Part shown: positions 13,063 to 24,769 of the stretch, piece by piece
How the letters are laid out: every line of letters begins with the position of its first letter
How positions within the stretch are numbered: position 1 is the stretch's first letter
Assembly: GCA_963931865.1 (NCBI GenBank)
Contig: OZ007505.1
Location: 12,600,868 to 12,664,867 of the forward strand
DNA: 64,000 nucleotides
Direction: 5' to 3'
DNA from: Axinella damicornis
Lineage: Eukaryota; Porifera; Demospongiae; Axinellida; Axinellidae
Notes under the pieces: generated by a model
The model's database searches: none
Seen by the model: only the letters and a program-made list of their open reading frames with translations
What the model was told of the DNA's origin: nothing
Position numbers and translations under genes: made by a program

Positions 13063-13413
13063 TATATACCTTCGGACTTCCTGATCACGGCAAGCGCATG
13101 TCGCTGAGAGCAATCCTTGTTGTGGCGCAGCTGCACTGTGTAGCTAACCGTTATATTTACCACCACGCTCCAGCAGCAGTCATCGCCTATAGCGTAACTT
13201 TGTGCAGTAGATAGACTGTGGGATGACCAAAAGATGAAACACGAGAATGAGTCAGCAAATAGGAGTTAAGCACATCACATAAGTGTCAGGTGAACTACAT
13301 TTGGAACACAAAAATAATGAGTCAGCAAATAGGAATTGTGACTACTTAGTAACAGCAGGTACTCAGCTACATAAGTGTCAGATGAACTATACAAAATCAG
13401 CAGTATTGGGGTG

Positions 13414-13420
13414 TATAAAA
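13414..13420 (+). promoter_or_regulatory. TATA box upstream of the DUF6589-like gene
   Basis: TATAAAA lies 46 bp upstream of the start at 13,466, a plausible core-promoter distance if the 5' leader is short. Confidence 0.5.
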
Positions 13421-13465
13421 GTGCACGTGTTTACATGAGAATCAGTGCGAAGGTAACTGAACAAC

Positions 13466-16427
13466 ATGGAGTCGAGTCATATCTGGATGGAATGGTTAAA
13501 ACAATCATACCGTGAGTGTGAAATGCCAGATGAAGGGCCAGAACCCAAGCGAGTCAAATTTTCAGACATTCACGAGAGTTTGATGGCACAATTCCCGTCT
13601 GATGTGATCTCCAAACAGATGGCTTCACATGCAATCCAGGAGGCTTTTCCAAATGCACAGAAGCAACGTTTCAGACGGGAGAAGAATACATACATGATAG
13701 GGATGCTCCCCAACACACCACAGCAACCTGCAGGAGTTCCACAGGCTCAGCTTACTGAGACAGTTCACCTTAGGGAACTGCAGGCTCAGAACCAACAGCT
13801 GACTAGACAGTTCACCAACTGGAAGGGAAAATTCGTGAGCTTGAAGGGCAGGCATCACAGCGAACTTCGCTGGACACTCTAATGCCATCCATGACACAAA
13901 CCCGTCCAGATATACATTCACAGATTGCACAACAGATGGACGCTCTGTTGCAGCATGGCCGTCAAATCATACATGGTCCAGACACACCACGCCACTTTCC
14001 AGAGTTTTTGATGGATGCTGTCACTGGCGAGGTGCAGACAATTGCACCTGACTTCTATCAGTTGTTTGTCCAGCTCGGAGACACCGCTCGAAACCAGTCC
14101 AACGATGAAACCACTGTGGAACAAAGGAAGGCCATCATGTCCCTGTGTACAATCCTGAATGTAAGATCCCGGTTGGCAAACGGTTTGCATCTTCTTTTGA
14201 GCTTCATGCTAATAGCCCAAGCTACAAGCAGACAGGTATGGTAAAACAATGAACACAGCATAATTATTACATGTATGCAACGCAATGTGTTATATAGCCA
14301 TAACTATTGCAATGATCCGCACTGTAGGCAATGGCTGTACTGAACCACGCCGGTGTGTGTGTCTCATATGTAAGGGCATGGCAATACCTGCGGCAGCTGA
14401 CAACTGAGGCTCAGTACTTAGAAGTTGTGAGGGAAGGGCACTGGATATGGGTTTATGATAATGTCAACATCCACCAGAAAGTCAGGCATGAACGTGAAGG
14501 TCAGTATGAGAGCACCTTGTGCTCTTTTTTCTACCTCTTTAGTATATTTGGGCAGCTCCACAAAATTGTGTGTGTGTGTGTGTGTGTGTGTTGGGGGGGG
14601 GGGGGGGGGGGGGGGTTACTTTGAAAAACCTGTGTGGTATATAAACAACAAGGACATTCCCTCAGGCATGTCAGAAGGTGGAAGCTACGGCCCCCCACGT
14701 AGTCCCTGATTATGCTGGTCCACTAATAATTTACAGATTCTACAATGCTCAACATGACTGAACGCCTCGCAGTGGAAATCAGACACCTACCAGACTGGGA
14801 AGTAGACTGGAATGACACCACTCCCCAGCGTGATCCATCTACACTGACTATCACAGACATGTTGCCAAGTGAAGGGGATGGACAGGAGCTAAAGATGAGA
14901 GCTGTGCAGTACGTGATGCACTTTCTGGTGTCAGAGTTTGGATGTCTGGATCATCTGAAGCCACTTGTGCTAGACGAAGACAGCCCTCATGTTGTCGAGA
15001 AATCCAATGTTGTGCCGATGAAAATCCTATTCAAAGACGATAAGTACAAAGCACAAACAACTGACATCTTGTTGCAGATGCATAGCTTTCTGGAAAACCG
15101 GAGGTACTAACTTTTAAATAACAAAACACGTGTGTGCATTAAATTCCATCCATATTGCCACATGCAGATACTTGTAGGAGACCAGCTGACTTGTAAAGTC
15201 ATTCAGGGGGCTAAGCGATGGAGGGAATCGGGTATATCTCCCAAAGAACGCTTACTATGGGCATTTGAAGTTCCAGGTATAATTTAATATGCCGTTTAGC
15301 TTGTATAATGACTGTACTAATCATGGCAGCTCTGTATTTGATAGGCGACTTCCACTTCCTTTGGGAGGTTGTGAAGGTGCTGCTAATGATGTTTTGGGGC
15401 ACACCTACTCACATGGGTCACTCTGCAATCTTCGAGAGTTTGTGCGTAGGGTTCAAGTGGACAAGTCTGGAAAGGTGTTCAACGTCTGTGACGAGTTCAT
15501 ACTGCATGCATTCCGCAAGAGCCACCTCCTTGCAGCAGTATGTACACACTTGAAAGTGCAGTCTCCCGACACCTCCATTACTCATGAGGGAAACCTGCAG
15601 TGGTTGGAAACGACAGCTGAAGCGATCGTAACCCAAAATATCTACCCAGCTACATCCTCAGACACTGTGTATGGTCTGCACCGGTCAATCCTACATACGT
15701 ATGGCATATCTTTATATGGACCTTTGGAATGCCTTTCGCTATGAACACGGAGAACACATCATTCGGCACTGGAAGTGGTGGCTGCCAAGATTTATAGCAA
15801 CTGGCTGCAAGAACTACGCAATTGAAGCGGCCAACCTAATTGCTAATGTCACGGCAAAGTTCCCCAAACACATCGCATACATCACCATGCACAACCGTAC
15901 AGTCAACATGGATGGAAAGCGTGGTCACGGAAAGCCTGTTGATCAACTCATGGAGCATTACAACCTGTATGACCCACTTACACAATGCACAGTAAGGAAT
16001 GTTTATTATTGTATCCCTTTCTTCCCATTATAGAGTCCTGAAGCAAGCTCTGCGATCCAGTGGAGCCAATGCCACAGAAAAACACATTGAAGATGTATCA
16101 CTTAGCAGCATGTTTCTTATGGAGGCTGCCAAGAAGATGGATGCTGAATTTGGTGTTACTCCACGTTCAACCTCACACACAGTTTGTGAAGCTTCCTCGG
16201 ATATCAAGAAGATGACAAGGCATCTGATGGATCACCAGGTCACTGTTCAAACAGCAGGGCGTACCTCTCCACCATTCAAAGATGCTACAGGAGATGGTTT
16301 CAAGAAGATGTCCCAGAGTTGGCTCAAACAGGTGCTGACACAGGCTCCAGCTCCTTCTGATGATGACCCACAACCAACTCTGCAGGGTGACATAGAATTG
16401 GACTATGAACTTCATGATGTAATCTAA
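13466..16427 (+). pseudogene. DUF6589-like protein, candidate transposase, six exons, frameshifted
   Basis: Exons by splice signals: 13,466-14,235, 14,328-14,499, 14,737-15,103, 15,168-15,276, 15,345-15,991 and 16,034-16,427, about 820 residues in total. Introns are mostly 42-92 bp; the one between 14,499 and 14,737 is longer and holds a GT/G-run. The N-terminal part contains a glutamine/leucine-rich coiled coil. Landmarks are DNVNIHQKVRHER (exon 2), VGDQLTCKV (exon 4) and GDFHFLWE (exon 5 start), which I recall from DUF6589 proteins of fungi and invertebrates. The spaced acidic residues suggest an RNase-H-like nuclease core; that is inference. Frame breaks near 13,815, 15,415 and 15,695 make this copy non-functional. 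It converges on the helicase gene inside one transposon. Confidence 0.65.
14565..14616. repeat. (GT)n followed by a G-run inside an intron
   Basis: The tract lies in the intron between exons 2 and 3 of the DUF6589-like gene. Confidence 0.9.
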
Positions 16428-16558
16428 CCCACTTACATGTCCTGCTGTTTCCTTGTAACTTGTGATTAGTACCATACCTGTTTTCTTTATACACAGACCT
16501 AGCCACCTGAATGTTTTTGTTTGTTTTTGTATTTGTATGTGAATGCATAATTATATCA

Positions 16559-18678
16559 GCATCTGAAATACATACAATACATGATACATGTAGACTGAAA
16601 CACCTGGTGCTTCTGCTTCCTCTGTTTCTTCTCAGGAGGAGGAGCTGATGACACGATATCCCATATCACATTAAAAACTCGGTCACGGTATTCAGGTCGT
16701 AGTAACACAATATCCTTCAAGTCATCCTTGGATTCAATGAAAGGAGCCTTCAAACATAGATCTTCAATTGTAGCACCAGACAGGATAAAGTTACCAGCAT
16801 GCATTCTGAATCCTAGGCATTCTTCAAGAATTTTCTCCTTCTCTTTCTCTAATCCTTCCGTAAGCAATTGCACCATGCTTTGGTTCACACTACGCACAGG
16901 CTTTCACTTTCTGGCACGTTTCAATGAAGTTGGTACCAATATATTCAATCTGGCAGAGGGTACCTTGCCCCCAGTACAGACGTCACAGCATGCTACATTT
17001 GATGACAGTGACTCAGTGGTACCTAAGCCAGTCAAAAGTTCTCGGCAGCGGCAATTCTCCTTATTTTCACCACCACCAAATTTACAAGGTGATGGGTCTT
17101 TTATTTGTTGTAGCTGCCTATTAGTATACAGCAGATGGGCACGTGCAGGATTTCCATTTCTCCCAGCCCTGCCAAACATCTGTAAGCAAAGGGAACCTAA
17201 CCATAACAAGTATGACATAAATAAATGGTGCTTATACCAAGTTATAAACCTGATACAGTTGGGACAAGGTTGCGGGAGGGCCATTCACAACAACCAGCTC
17301 AATGTCGGCAATATCCATCTCCTATACATTAAAATGAAGGTAAATCAAAATGATTGTATAGTCCTTACAAGGTATATGCCTTGCACACAAACACACACAT
17401 ACCATCCCAAATGCAAGTGTAGCACTAAGGCATCTCAGTTCAGATGATGGTGATTTGAAAGTGGACCGGATAAACGATTTGGTTTCCTCTGACTGGGAGG
17501 CGTGGTACATCATAACGGAATGCTTTTGCGTTGTCACCGAGCTCAGGAAACTGTACACTTTATATACTTCATCTTTGGTCTGGGAGAATAATTATAACTG
17601 TTTTGGGAATCATAGCAAGGTCCTTTGCACTAGCAATAACACGCACTATTTCCCCCAGATCTCTCTGCTTAAACAAGGATGCAACACCATTACAAGTGAC
17701 ATAGCTATCCAACTGCATACAAACTTACCTTCATTCCCATGCTCTTGGCAGTCGACAAATATATGTTCGGCCTATCCAGTTATTGCGTTACAATTACTGG
17801 TTTATTGAGATGGAGAGTTAGGTAACTATTGCTGTCTCAATTTGAGGTGGAGCAGATGCTGTTAACGCCATAAAAGGGTAGAGGTCAATGCCCGCAATCC
17901 CCTGAGATTTGAAAATGCACTCCGAAAATCACTTCCCCTAGAAGAATTCAGTTCTCTGATTAACACAGAACGATATCAATTGGCTTGGAAGTAATCCTAC
18001 CACTCGGGGATGCAGTGAGCCTCATCAACAGCCATTACTGCCAGGTTCTTCTCAAAGAACAAACTCCTGAAGATCCCCCTCCAAGGCAGGGAAACAGCAG
18101 ATTCCGGAGACATTAGAACTAAAGTGATGATTCACGCATGGTTATTACCATAATTATGCTATGCGTGAGTCCATCCTCTCATTAACATACCAAATCAAAA
18201 CTGCCCCACAACAGCCTCTGCAAAATTTTCCCTACCATTAACTCTTAAAGCACGTATTCCAACATCGTTCAATTGTTGTACCTAGAATAGAAAGTTTTGG
18301 TCGTCCAGCATTAATATTATTGTCAACTCAAGTAAGCTGACTAGGTTAGCAAATTTACATGCCTGCTGATCCATAAAGCCGTTGAGTGGACTAACCACCA
18401 CACCAACTGCACATGGTCCCATCACCAACGGAACAATATAATTATGTACAAAGCGATTTCCCTGCTCCTGTTGCCATTTTTACGAGTACATCCCTACCAT
18501 GGAGTACTGGCATCAGAGCAGCAAGTTGCTCGGGTCGGAAGTCTACGAACTTGAAGTACTTTGTCATTGCTTCCCTGGCCTTCAAGTAAGCTATGCAACT
18601 CACACCCTCTAGATCACAGAGGCCATCTGTAAACTCTGCAAGAGGGCAGTTCACTGTAGAACACAGCTGAGTACTCAT
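16559..18678 (-). pseudogene. RecQ-like superfamily II DNA helicase of the transposon
   Basis: Helicase motifs occur in order on the minus strand: the RecQ/Walker A region FRPEQLAALMP...MATGAGKSL (18,450-18,678, donor GTACAT), motif Ia VVVSPLNGFMDQQ (near 18,400), VQQLNDVGIRAL (near 18,270), the DEAH box VDEAHCIPEW (near 18,020), motif III FMALTASAPPQIE (near 17,860), motif V CLSATLAFGMV (near 17,410), MDIADIELVVVNGPP (17,250-17,321) and motif VI MFGRAGRNGNPARAHLLY (from 17,179). A cysteine cluster (CRC...CCDVC) follows, as in RecQ zinc domains. The last exon has an in-frame TGA near 16,905, and a TGA interrupts the exon near 18,195. About nine exons, 3'-5' unwinding expected from the family. 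As part of a transposon it may unwind element ends or assist strand transfer; that is inference. Confidence 0.85.
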
Positions 18679-18825
18679 GACTCAGCCCTACAGCGACGTG
18701 CACTCAAAAACAGAATGGTGAATTCTCGCGCGCAGATTTGAAACGGCTGCAGCCTTAGCCAGTGACAAACAAGAACGTGTACGTGTAGTTATGAAATTTA
18801 TTAGTAATGTTCACAATTGCTGTAA

Positions 18826-19695
18826 TTTGTTGCGTTGAGTGACTATATGTAGAGTGTCAGCTACGTATAAACATTCCCAGTGGTCAGGTCTCCACTTTGT
18901 ACACTAGTTAACAGGAAGAATACCTATACCATTGACTTACCCATGACTTACACAAATTACCCATAATTTGTTGCGTTGAGTGACTATAATTATGTAGAGT
19001 GTCAGCTATAAACATTCCCAGTGGCCAGGTCTCCACTTTGTACACTAGTTAACCCTTTAACCACCGAATTCTTCCCACCAAGACAACACATTTTCATGCA
19101 TTCAGCGCACACCACTTTCGTAGGTACTCCTCTCCCACAGCATTCGCTCCTCAGCGGCCAAACTTGGTGGGGCCCGCACACATGGAGAGACCTCTCTGGC
19201 AATACCGTTAATGATATTCATGACCGCCCACAAGCCCAGCAATCGGAGGTCAAAGGTCGATGTCAGCCGGATTTTCGCCCAGCATTTCCCTAAACTTGGG
19301 CCAGATCTGACTGATGGCACACCTTACACCACCAATTTGCAGGTTTTCTTGAGGCCCTGGGTGGGGTCTATGAATATCATTAGAATCAAAAATTCTCGGG
19401 TCAATGAATCTCATTAAAATCAAAAGACGCCCACGACAGGCCGAAGGGGGGGCTACCGCCCCCCCTTCGAAACCCCCCCGCTTGTACGTTTAGTGGGGGA
19501 GACGCGCCGAAATCTGACCAAATTTTTGAGTTCGTCCCTCAAAGTCGTCCCTAGGCCATCTGAAGCCTTGTTGGTCTCTCTTTGGACTGATGAGAAGCCC
19601 TACATGTGCATAAGGTCTAAATGACGCATTTATGCGTCAATAGGGCTTAAAGGGTTAACAGGAAGAATACCTATACCATTGACTTACCCATGTTG
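18826..19695. repeat. Direct repeat of about 130 bp, second copy split by an insertion
   Basis: The block 'ttgcgttgagtgactat' to 'acctataccattgacttaccc' occurs at about 18,826-18,945 and again at about 18,966-19,052 plus 19,655-19,690. The second copy is interrupted by the 602-bp TTAA element. The repeat lies between the helicase gene and the right TIR. Confidence 0.9.
19049..19658. mobile_element. piggyBac-type miniature element (TTAA target)
   Basis: The element runs 19,053-19,654, starting CCCTTTAA and ending TTAAAGGG, flanked by TTAA at 19,049-19,052 and 19,655-19,658. The neighbouring direct repeat at 18,905 shows the unoccupied sequence 'actagttaacaggaag', which confirms insertion into TTAA. 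No coding capacity. Confidence 0.9.
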
Positions 19696-19792
19696 GCATA
19701 ATCACCGCACTAGCGTGGTCCATGCCAGCTGACAAGGGAGTTGGATTGGTTGGTTGCACGTCTTTGGTGGTTGCGTAGTCCGTTCAGTATGT

Positions 19793-20093
19793 CCTGGTTC
19801 AGTTCACCATCCCCGGCCTTTGGGTAGCTTCGAGGGCTCCGCTGCGTTACGCTAGACGATCAAGACGCCACCGCTTTGACCTGCGAACTCGCTCCACAAG
19901 TGCGTGAGCACATACATATCTGTGGTTGGGCCCTGCCCCCCCTAGGACGTCCACCCTTTCGTCCACCTGACGTCACTCACGTGATGAATGATACCAGGCC
20001 TTCCGCGTTTTTCGCCGCCCTTCCGAATCCGTGTATTATTGTCGACGGAAACTGAAGAACATAAATTATGGGGTAGGCCTGGGAACGAGGCTA
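19793..20093 (-). repeat. Right terminal inverted repeat of the helicase transposon
   Basis: Inverted counterpart of 12,356-12,653, ending GCCTGGGAACGAGGCTA. The DNA between 19,660 and 19,792 is not part of the TIR. Confidence 0.93.
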
Positions 20094-20416
20094 GCTTCCC
20101 ACTGCTTATTCAATTGACCAGCCAATATGTCAGCGCAGAACAGTCACTGGACCACCATATCAGCGTTTCACCCAGACTATGGCCGATGGCCAACTGTTAT
20201 AATGTGCTCTGAATAGCACTCGTAACAAGGCCGAACATAACTCTACTACACCTTGTGCCAGTTACTGGTACTAACTGCAATCACAGCAATGCTACCAACA
20301 CATACCTGATCAAATTCACACAGTCGTGGCTCACGTCCCCATTGGATTACAGAAGTCTGCATTGAGAATGCATACTGGGAGATATATCACAACAACAATT
20401 ATTAATTGATTCACTT

Positions 20417-20712
20417 CTCTCCCCCCCCCCCCCCCCTCCTCCTCCTCCTATCCACTCCCTCTCTTCCCCTTCTTACCCCCACCCCCCTTCCTTTACCCCC
20501 TACCCTTCTCCCTCTCCTTCCTCCACCCATCCACCTCCTCCTCTTCCCTGCCTCTGTCTTCCCTCTCATCTTCCTCTCCTCTGCCATCCCTTCCTCCACA
20601 CTTCCCTTCTCCCTCCCATCCTCTTCTCTCCTCCCTCCCATCCTCTTCTCTCCTCCCTCTCCTCCTCCTATTCTCTCCCTTCTCTTCCCATCCTCTCGTT
20701 CCTCCCTCCCAG
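20417..20712. repeat. Long polypyrimidine tract ahead of the exon
   Basis: Nearly 300 bp of C/T on the plus strand running directly into a 3' splice site (ctcccag). The same arrangement precedes the second exon copy (22,728-22,986). Confidence 0.9.
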
Positions 20713-20819
20713 ACCTGACTGGCTTTCTAGATGGGTCAGTGACCATGTGGGAATTCAGTACCCCTTGTCCAGTCACCATCCAGTGCTCTCCTCGTCCAGT
20801 CACCCCACAAGGGAACAAG
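20713..20819 (+). CDS. WD-repeat exon, copy 1 (107 bp), DmX-like C-terminal type
   Basis: Acceptor ctcccag, donor AACAAG|GTACGAG. The open frame reads DLTGFLDGSVTMWEF and ends PQGNK. A D-G-S-V-x-x-W/F-E core is typical of the C-terminal WD repeats of DmX-like proteins (family recollection, not an alignment). Compared with copy 2 it lacks exactly 21 nucleotides, so both keep the same reading frame and the same splice phases. It could be an alternative exon or a decaying duplicate. Confidence 0.55.
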
Positions 20820-21829
20820 GTACGAGCAAATGGACCTTTGTTACTGCATTTTTATATTTTCAGGCTATTTTTTGCCTCTACTATAACGAGGGGCAACTGC
20901 ACTCCTGGAAGCTGGATTGCATCCGGTTGCAAGTCACTGGTAGCGCAAGCTAGGTATTTTTTTATTAGATTGCAGCTTATTCCAATTAACGCACATGTCA
21001 CGTGAGGCCCGTGCCCAGTTGATCAAGCCAGAAATGGCAGCCAAAGGGAAGAAAAAAGAAATTGTTACAGCTTACAATTTCGGCATTGAGTTTCGGCTTG
21101 TAATTAAGTGTCAGTGAACGACAGCTATCATCTTTTCCTAAGAGCTGTACTGCCTTCGGAAGTCAAAGAAAGCGCTCAAGCAATGACAACCAAAGGCGAG
21201 ACATAAACACTCATATCTCCACCACCGAGGTAAGTTACAGCACCAAAGTTTTACGTTCAGGTCATTGTAGTCAGAATCTTTGTAGGCCAATACCCAAACA
21301 TCGTATATTACATTAATCGAGGGGCAACTGCACTTCTGGTATCCGCGTTGCAACTGGTTGCAACTCACTGGTAGCACGAGCTATAGGTATCGCAGCTCAT
21401 TCCAATTAAAACACGTGTCATGTGAGGACCATTCTCAGTACATACAGTCTAACTAGTTTGATCAAGTCAGCAATGGTGGCCAAAGGGTAAGCATGGCATG
21501 TTTTGGCATGTAAGCGACAGCGATTACGGCAGTGTGGTTTTCGTGTGCCTTTCCTAAGAGCTGTACTGCCAATGGATGTCGAAGAGAACACTCGAGCAAT
21601 GGCGGCCAACAGCGAGGCAACAGCGCTCATATGTCTACCGCCAAGGTGAGTTTCAGCACCAACGTTCACGTTCAGATCAGTGCATGATAGTGATCGCGGC
21701 GGTGTAGTCAGAATCTTTGTATAGGCCAATCCCAAGTACTCAATCATTTTATTTATGTTACGTGACACAATTTTCCCTTGCCAGGAGTGTAATGATCAGT
21801 GAATTGTTGAACTATAAAGCATGCACGTA

Positions 21830-22379
21830 CCGTAGTGTCCCGCTAATACGCCCCCTTCGAAAATACGCCCTCCCCCTCTTTTTCGCCCAAGTTCCTGCAC
21901 AGGGTAGTTTGACTCGTTATAACACCCCCCTGGTGAGCGTCTTCTGGAATATCTAACCTACACTTGCGCAACTTGCAGATCGTCTCTCATGCAGACCGAG
22001 TAGTCACCATTGACGCCGACAGTACAAGTCACCTCGCTGCCACTCTTCCGCAGGAAATACCCGTGGTTCATGACCGACAGTATTGCTGTTCTTGAGGATG
22101 GCCACAGCGACATGAGCGAAGGCGTCGTGAATGTTATGGCCGTCGAGTTGAAGTGTCAGCTCTTCTCGCCGATGTAGGGAGACCACGCATGATGACCACG
22201 AATAGTACTGGCAATCGTTTGTACTTTTGTAACTGTGAACGTAAGTGTCATAAACGTAGCAAAACTTTTTGAGGGGGCGTATAATCGAGACAAATTGCGT
22301 ACTCGAAAATACGCCCCCTCCCCTCTTTGGGCAGGATGCAGTGTACAAAATAGGGGGGCGTATTAACGGGACACTACGG
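21830..22379. mobile_element. TA-target TIR element (550 bp)
   Basis: Ends CCGTAGTGTCCCGCTAATAC and GTATTAACGGGACACTACGG form inverted repeats of about 27 bp, flanked by TA on each side (21,828-21,829 and 22,380-22,381). Internal repeats of 'cgaaaatacgcccc' in both arms lengthen the inverted structure. It is non-coding. A Tc1/mariner-like mobiliser is the usual source of TA duplications. A related fragment ('cgaaaatacgccc') occurs at about 41,561. Confidence 0.85.
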
Positions 22380-22986
22380 TATGATGCCTCGCAGGAAGCA
22401 AGGTTGAACCGTGTTGAGCGAAGTGCGAAATTGTAGAAATATTGTAGTGGGAAATTGTCTTATCTGCAAAATTAATATACGATGTAGCCTGTTGGACTAG
22501 TGCCTCTTTCGTTTGTGAAGCCATCCAAGTAGCAACTTCTCGCTAACTTCCTTCATAGTGCTCTGGTGAGGCTGTCAAAGTGTTTTGTCTTTCTGTGGAT
22601 AACCGCGTGCTGAATTGATCAATTTCACACATGGCTCACGTCCCCATTGGATTACAGATGTCTGCATTGAGAATGTGTACTGGGAGCCACAAGTGATATG
22701 TGCGAATATATCGTAATTGATTCACTTCTCCTCCCCTCCCTATCCTATCCACTCCCTCCACTCTCCTCCTCCCTCTTCCCCATCTCCCTTCCTTCACCTC
22801 CTCCCCTTCTCCTCCCTCTCCTTCCTCCTCCCATTTGCCCCTCCTCTTCCCTGCCTCTATCTTCCCTCTCATCCCCCTCTCCTCTGCCATCCCTTCTCCC
22901 TCCAATCCTCTTCTCTCACCTTCCTCCTCCCTCTCCTCCTCCTATCCACTCCCTTCTCTTCCCCTCCTCTCGTTCCTCCCTCCCAG

Positions 22987-23114
22987 ACCTGACTGGCTGG
23001 CTAGATGGATCAGTGACCATGTGGGAATTCAGTACCCCTCGTCCAGTCACCATCCAGTGCCCTCCTGGCACAGGGGCTATCACCAGGATCAGATTCGCCA
23101 CACACAGGAAGAAG
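22987..23114 (+). CDS. WD-repeat exon, copy 2 (128 bp), DmX-like C-terminal type
   Basis: Acceptor ctcccag, donor AGGAAGAAG|GTACGAG. It reads DLTGWLDGSVTMWEF, then a TGAITRIRF segment absent from copy 1, which fits the expected strand pattern of a WD blade better. This makes it the more complete copy. The exon is preceded by its own 260-bp polypyrimidine tract. I cannot identify with confidence the exon that should follow. Confidence 0.58.
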
Positions 23115-23833
23115 GTACGAGCAAATGGACCTGTGTGACAGCATCCTTATATATGGCCTTTACATTTTCAAGCCTCCCTATAATGAAGGGCCAATGCACT
23201 CCTGGTAGCCACGTTGCAACCAGTTGCAAGTCGCTGGTAGCGCAAGCTAGGTATATTGCAGCTCATTCCAATTAACGCTCATGTCACATGTGGACCATGC
23301 TCAGTCGATAGAGTCAGCAATGGCAGCCAAAGGGAAGACAAAGAATCGTTACAGCGCTATCAACTTTGCCAGCACGGTGAGTTCCGGTGTGTAAGCGTCA
23401 GTGAATGACAGCTATCATCTTCGTGTGCCTTTCCTAAGAGCTGTACTGCCAACGGAAGTTGAAGAGAGCACTGAGCAATGGCAGCTGATGGCAAGACAAA
23501 GGCACCCATACTCCACCACCAAGGTGAGTTTCAGCACCAACGTTTTACGTTCTGGTCAGTGCATTGTAATGATCATGGCTGTGTAGTCAGAAACTTTGTA
23601 GGTCAATCCTAAGTTCTCAAACATCAATTAAATTTTTTTTCCCCTACCAGGAGTGTAATAAAAGTACTGTTCTCCCTCTGTGCTAGCTGTAGCTAATTAT
23701 ATATAATACTTGTGCGCTATTCACCACACATGAATGAACACTCACACATAAACAATCACATGCACACACTCTACACCACAAACCATCACCCCACATTATA
23801 CACACACTTGCATAAACACACACTACACACATA

Positions 23834-24462
23834 CATGAACACTAGCCTCGGTCCCAGGCTCTCTCCTCTAAAAACGGGGGGAGGAGAGAGCCTGGTAACA
23901 TTCGCGTAAAAAGCTGTCGACTTCCGGCGCCTGGATCTGGCGGACCCAATCAGATTGCAGAACAGAACCACGTGAACACGTGAACATTTTGTAGGCGTTT
24001 ACCTTCACTGCCGTGCTAATGCACGAATTGTAGACTCAGAACTGAACGCTCCGGGACAGAGTACCTCTCAATGATTGGCGAAAGGAAGTTGACAGGGTGT
24101 GCGAGAGGGCCACTGGTCTGATCTGGCTGTTCACTGCGGGTTGTTGGCCGGACCAGCTCGTTAGTCGTTTGTCGCCGCTTACAGGATCGACGGTTCACAA
24201 GGTGAGCTCTCCTGGTTAGCTGTAGAATTGTCTCGGACTTCTGTGAAGCTGGGGATGCCTTGAAAACGAAGAGCGATATTTTTAATAGCGCGTGACTGAT
24301 TTGTAACTCACGCGACATTTACCACAAAAGTAGGAGTGTCCTTCGTTTATCACATGGCTGATGACGCGCCGGAAGTCGACAGCTTTTCTAGCGAATGTTA
24401 CCAGGCTCTCTCCTCCGCCCGTTTTTAGAGGAGAGAGCCTGGGACCGAGGCTACATGAACAC
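23834..24462. mobile_element. TIR element (611 bp) with perfect 9-bp target duplication
   Basis: The element runs 23,843-24,453. Ends TAGCCTCGGTCCCAGGCTCT and AGAGCCTGGGACCGAGGCTA continue as inverted repeats for about 95 bp. Each arm also contains an internal palindrome (AGGCTCTCTCCTC ... GAGGAGAGAGCCT). The flanking 9-bp repeat is 'catgaacac'. Confidence 0.92.
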
Positions 24463-24769
24463 ACACACACACACACAGATCAGAATCATGCAGGCTCTGT
24501 GGTCAAGACACGATGCTTGTTTTCTCGGCTAAGTTGATGCAAGTCGGCGTGTGACCGCACGAGTTTCCCAATGTCGTTCTCAAGAGTGGGGGCAGACTGA
24601 GAGGACATACTGGAATTAGACTGGGAGTACTGGTGTGAGTGACTACAGTGTTTGATGAATATTATTTGTACATGTATTGAAATTAACTATTTGTGACCTC
24701 CACTTCGCTGTCAATGTGGCCATGTTCAGAGTGTTCCATTGGACATTGCTATTAGGATCACATGTAGAA

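Larger units (their letters stand above)
12347..20102. mobile_element. 7.7-kb DNA transposon encoding a DUF6589-like protein and a RecQ-like helicase
   Basis: The element runs 12,356-20,093. Its two ends are inverted repeats about 300 bp long (12,356-12,653 and 19,793-20,093), starting TAGCCTCGTTCCCAGGC. The flanks 'gcttccccc' (12,347-12,355) and 'gcttcccac' (20,094-20,102) match at 8 of 9 positions, indicating a 9-bp target duplication. Inside are two convergent intron-containing genes whose 3' ends lie about 130 bp apart. The helicase-encoding lineage of Academ transposons (AcademH) is the known group to compare first; I cannot confirm membership from memory. Frameshifts in one gene and a stop in the other indicate this copy is inactive. 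Confidence 0.85.
20337..23690. repeat. Tandem segmental duplication containing a coding exon
   Basis: The order 'ccccattggattacag', pyrimidine tract, WD exon, GTACGAGC donor, 'gggcaactgcactcctgg', 'cctttcctaagagctgtactgcc' is found at 20,337-21,250 and again at 22,640-23,550. The last two blocks also occur at 21,318-21,700, a partial third unit. The copies differ by roughly 10-20 percent by eye. Confidence 0.85.
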
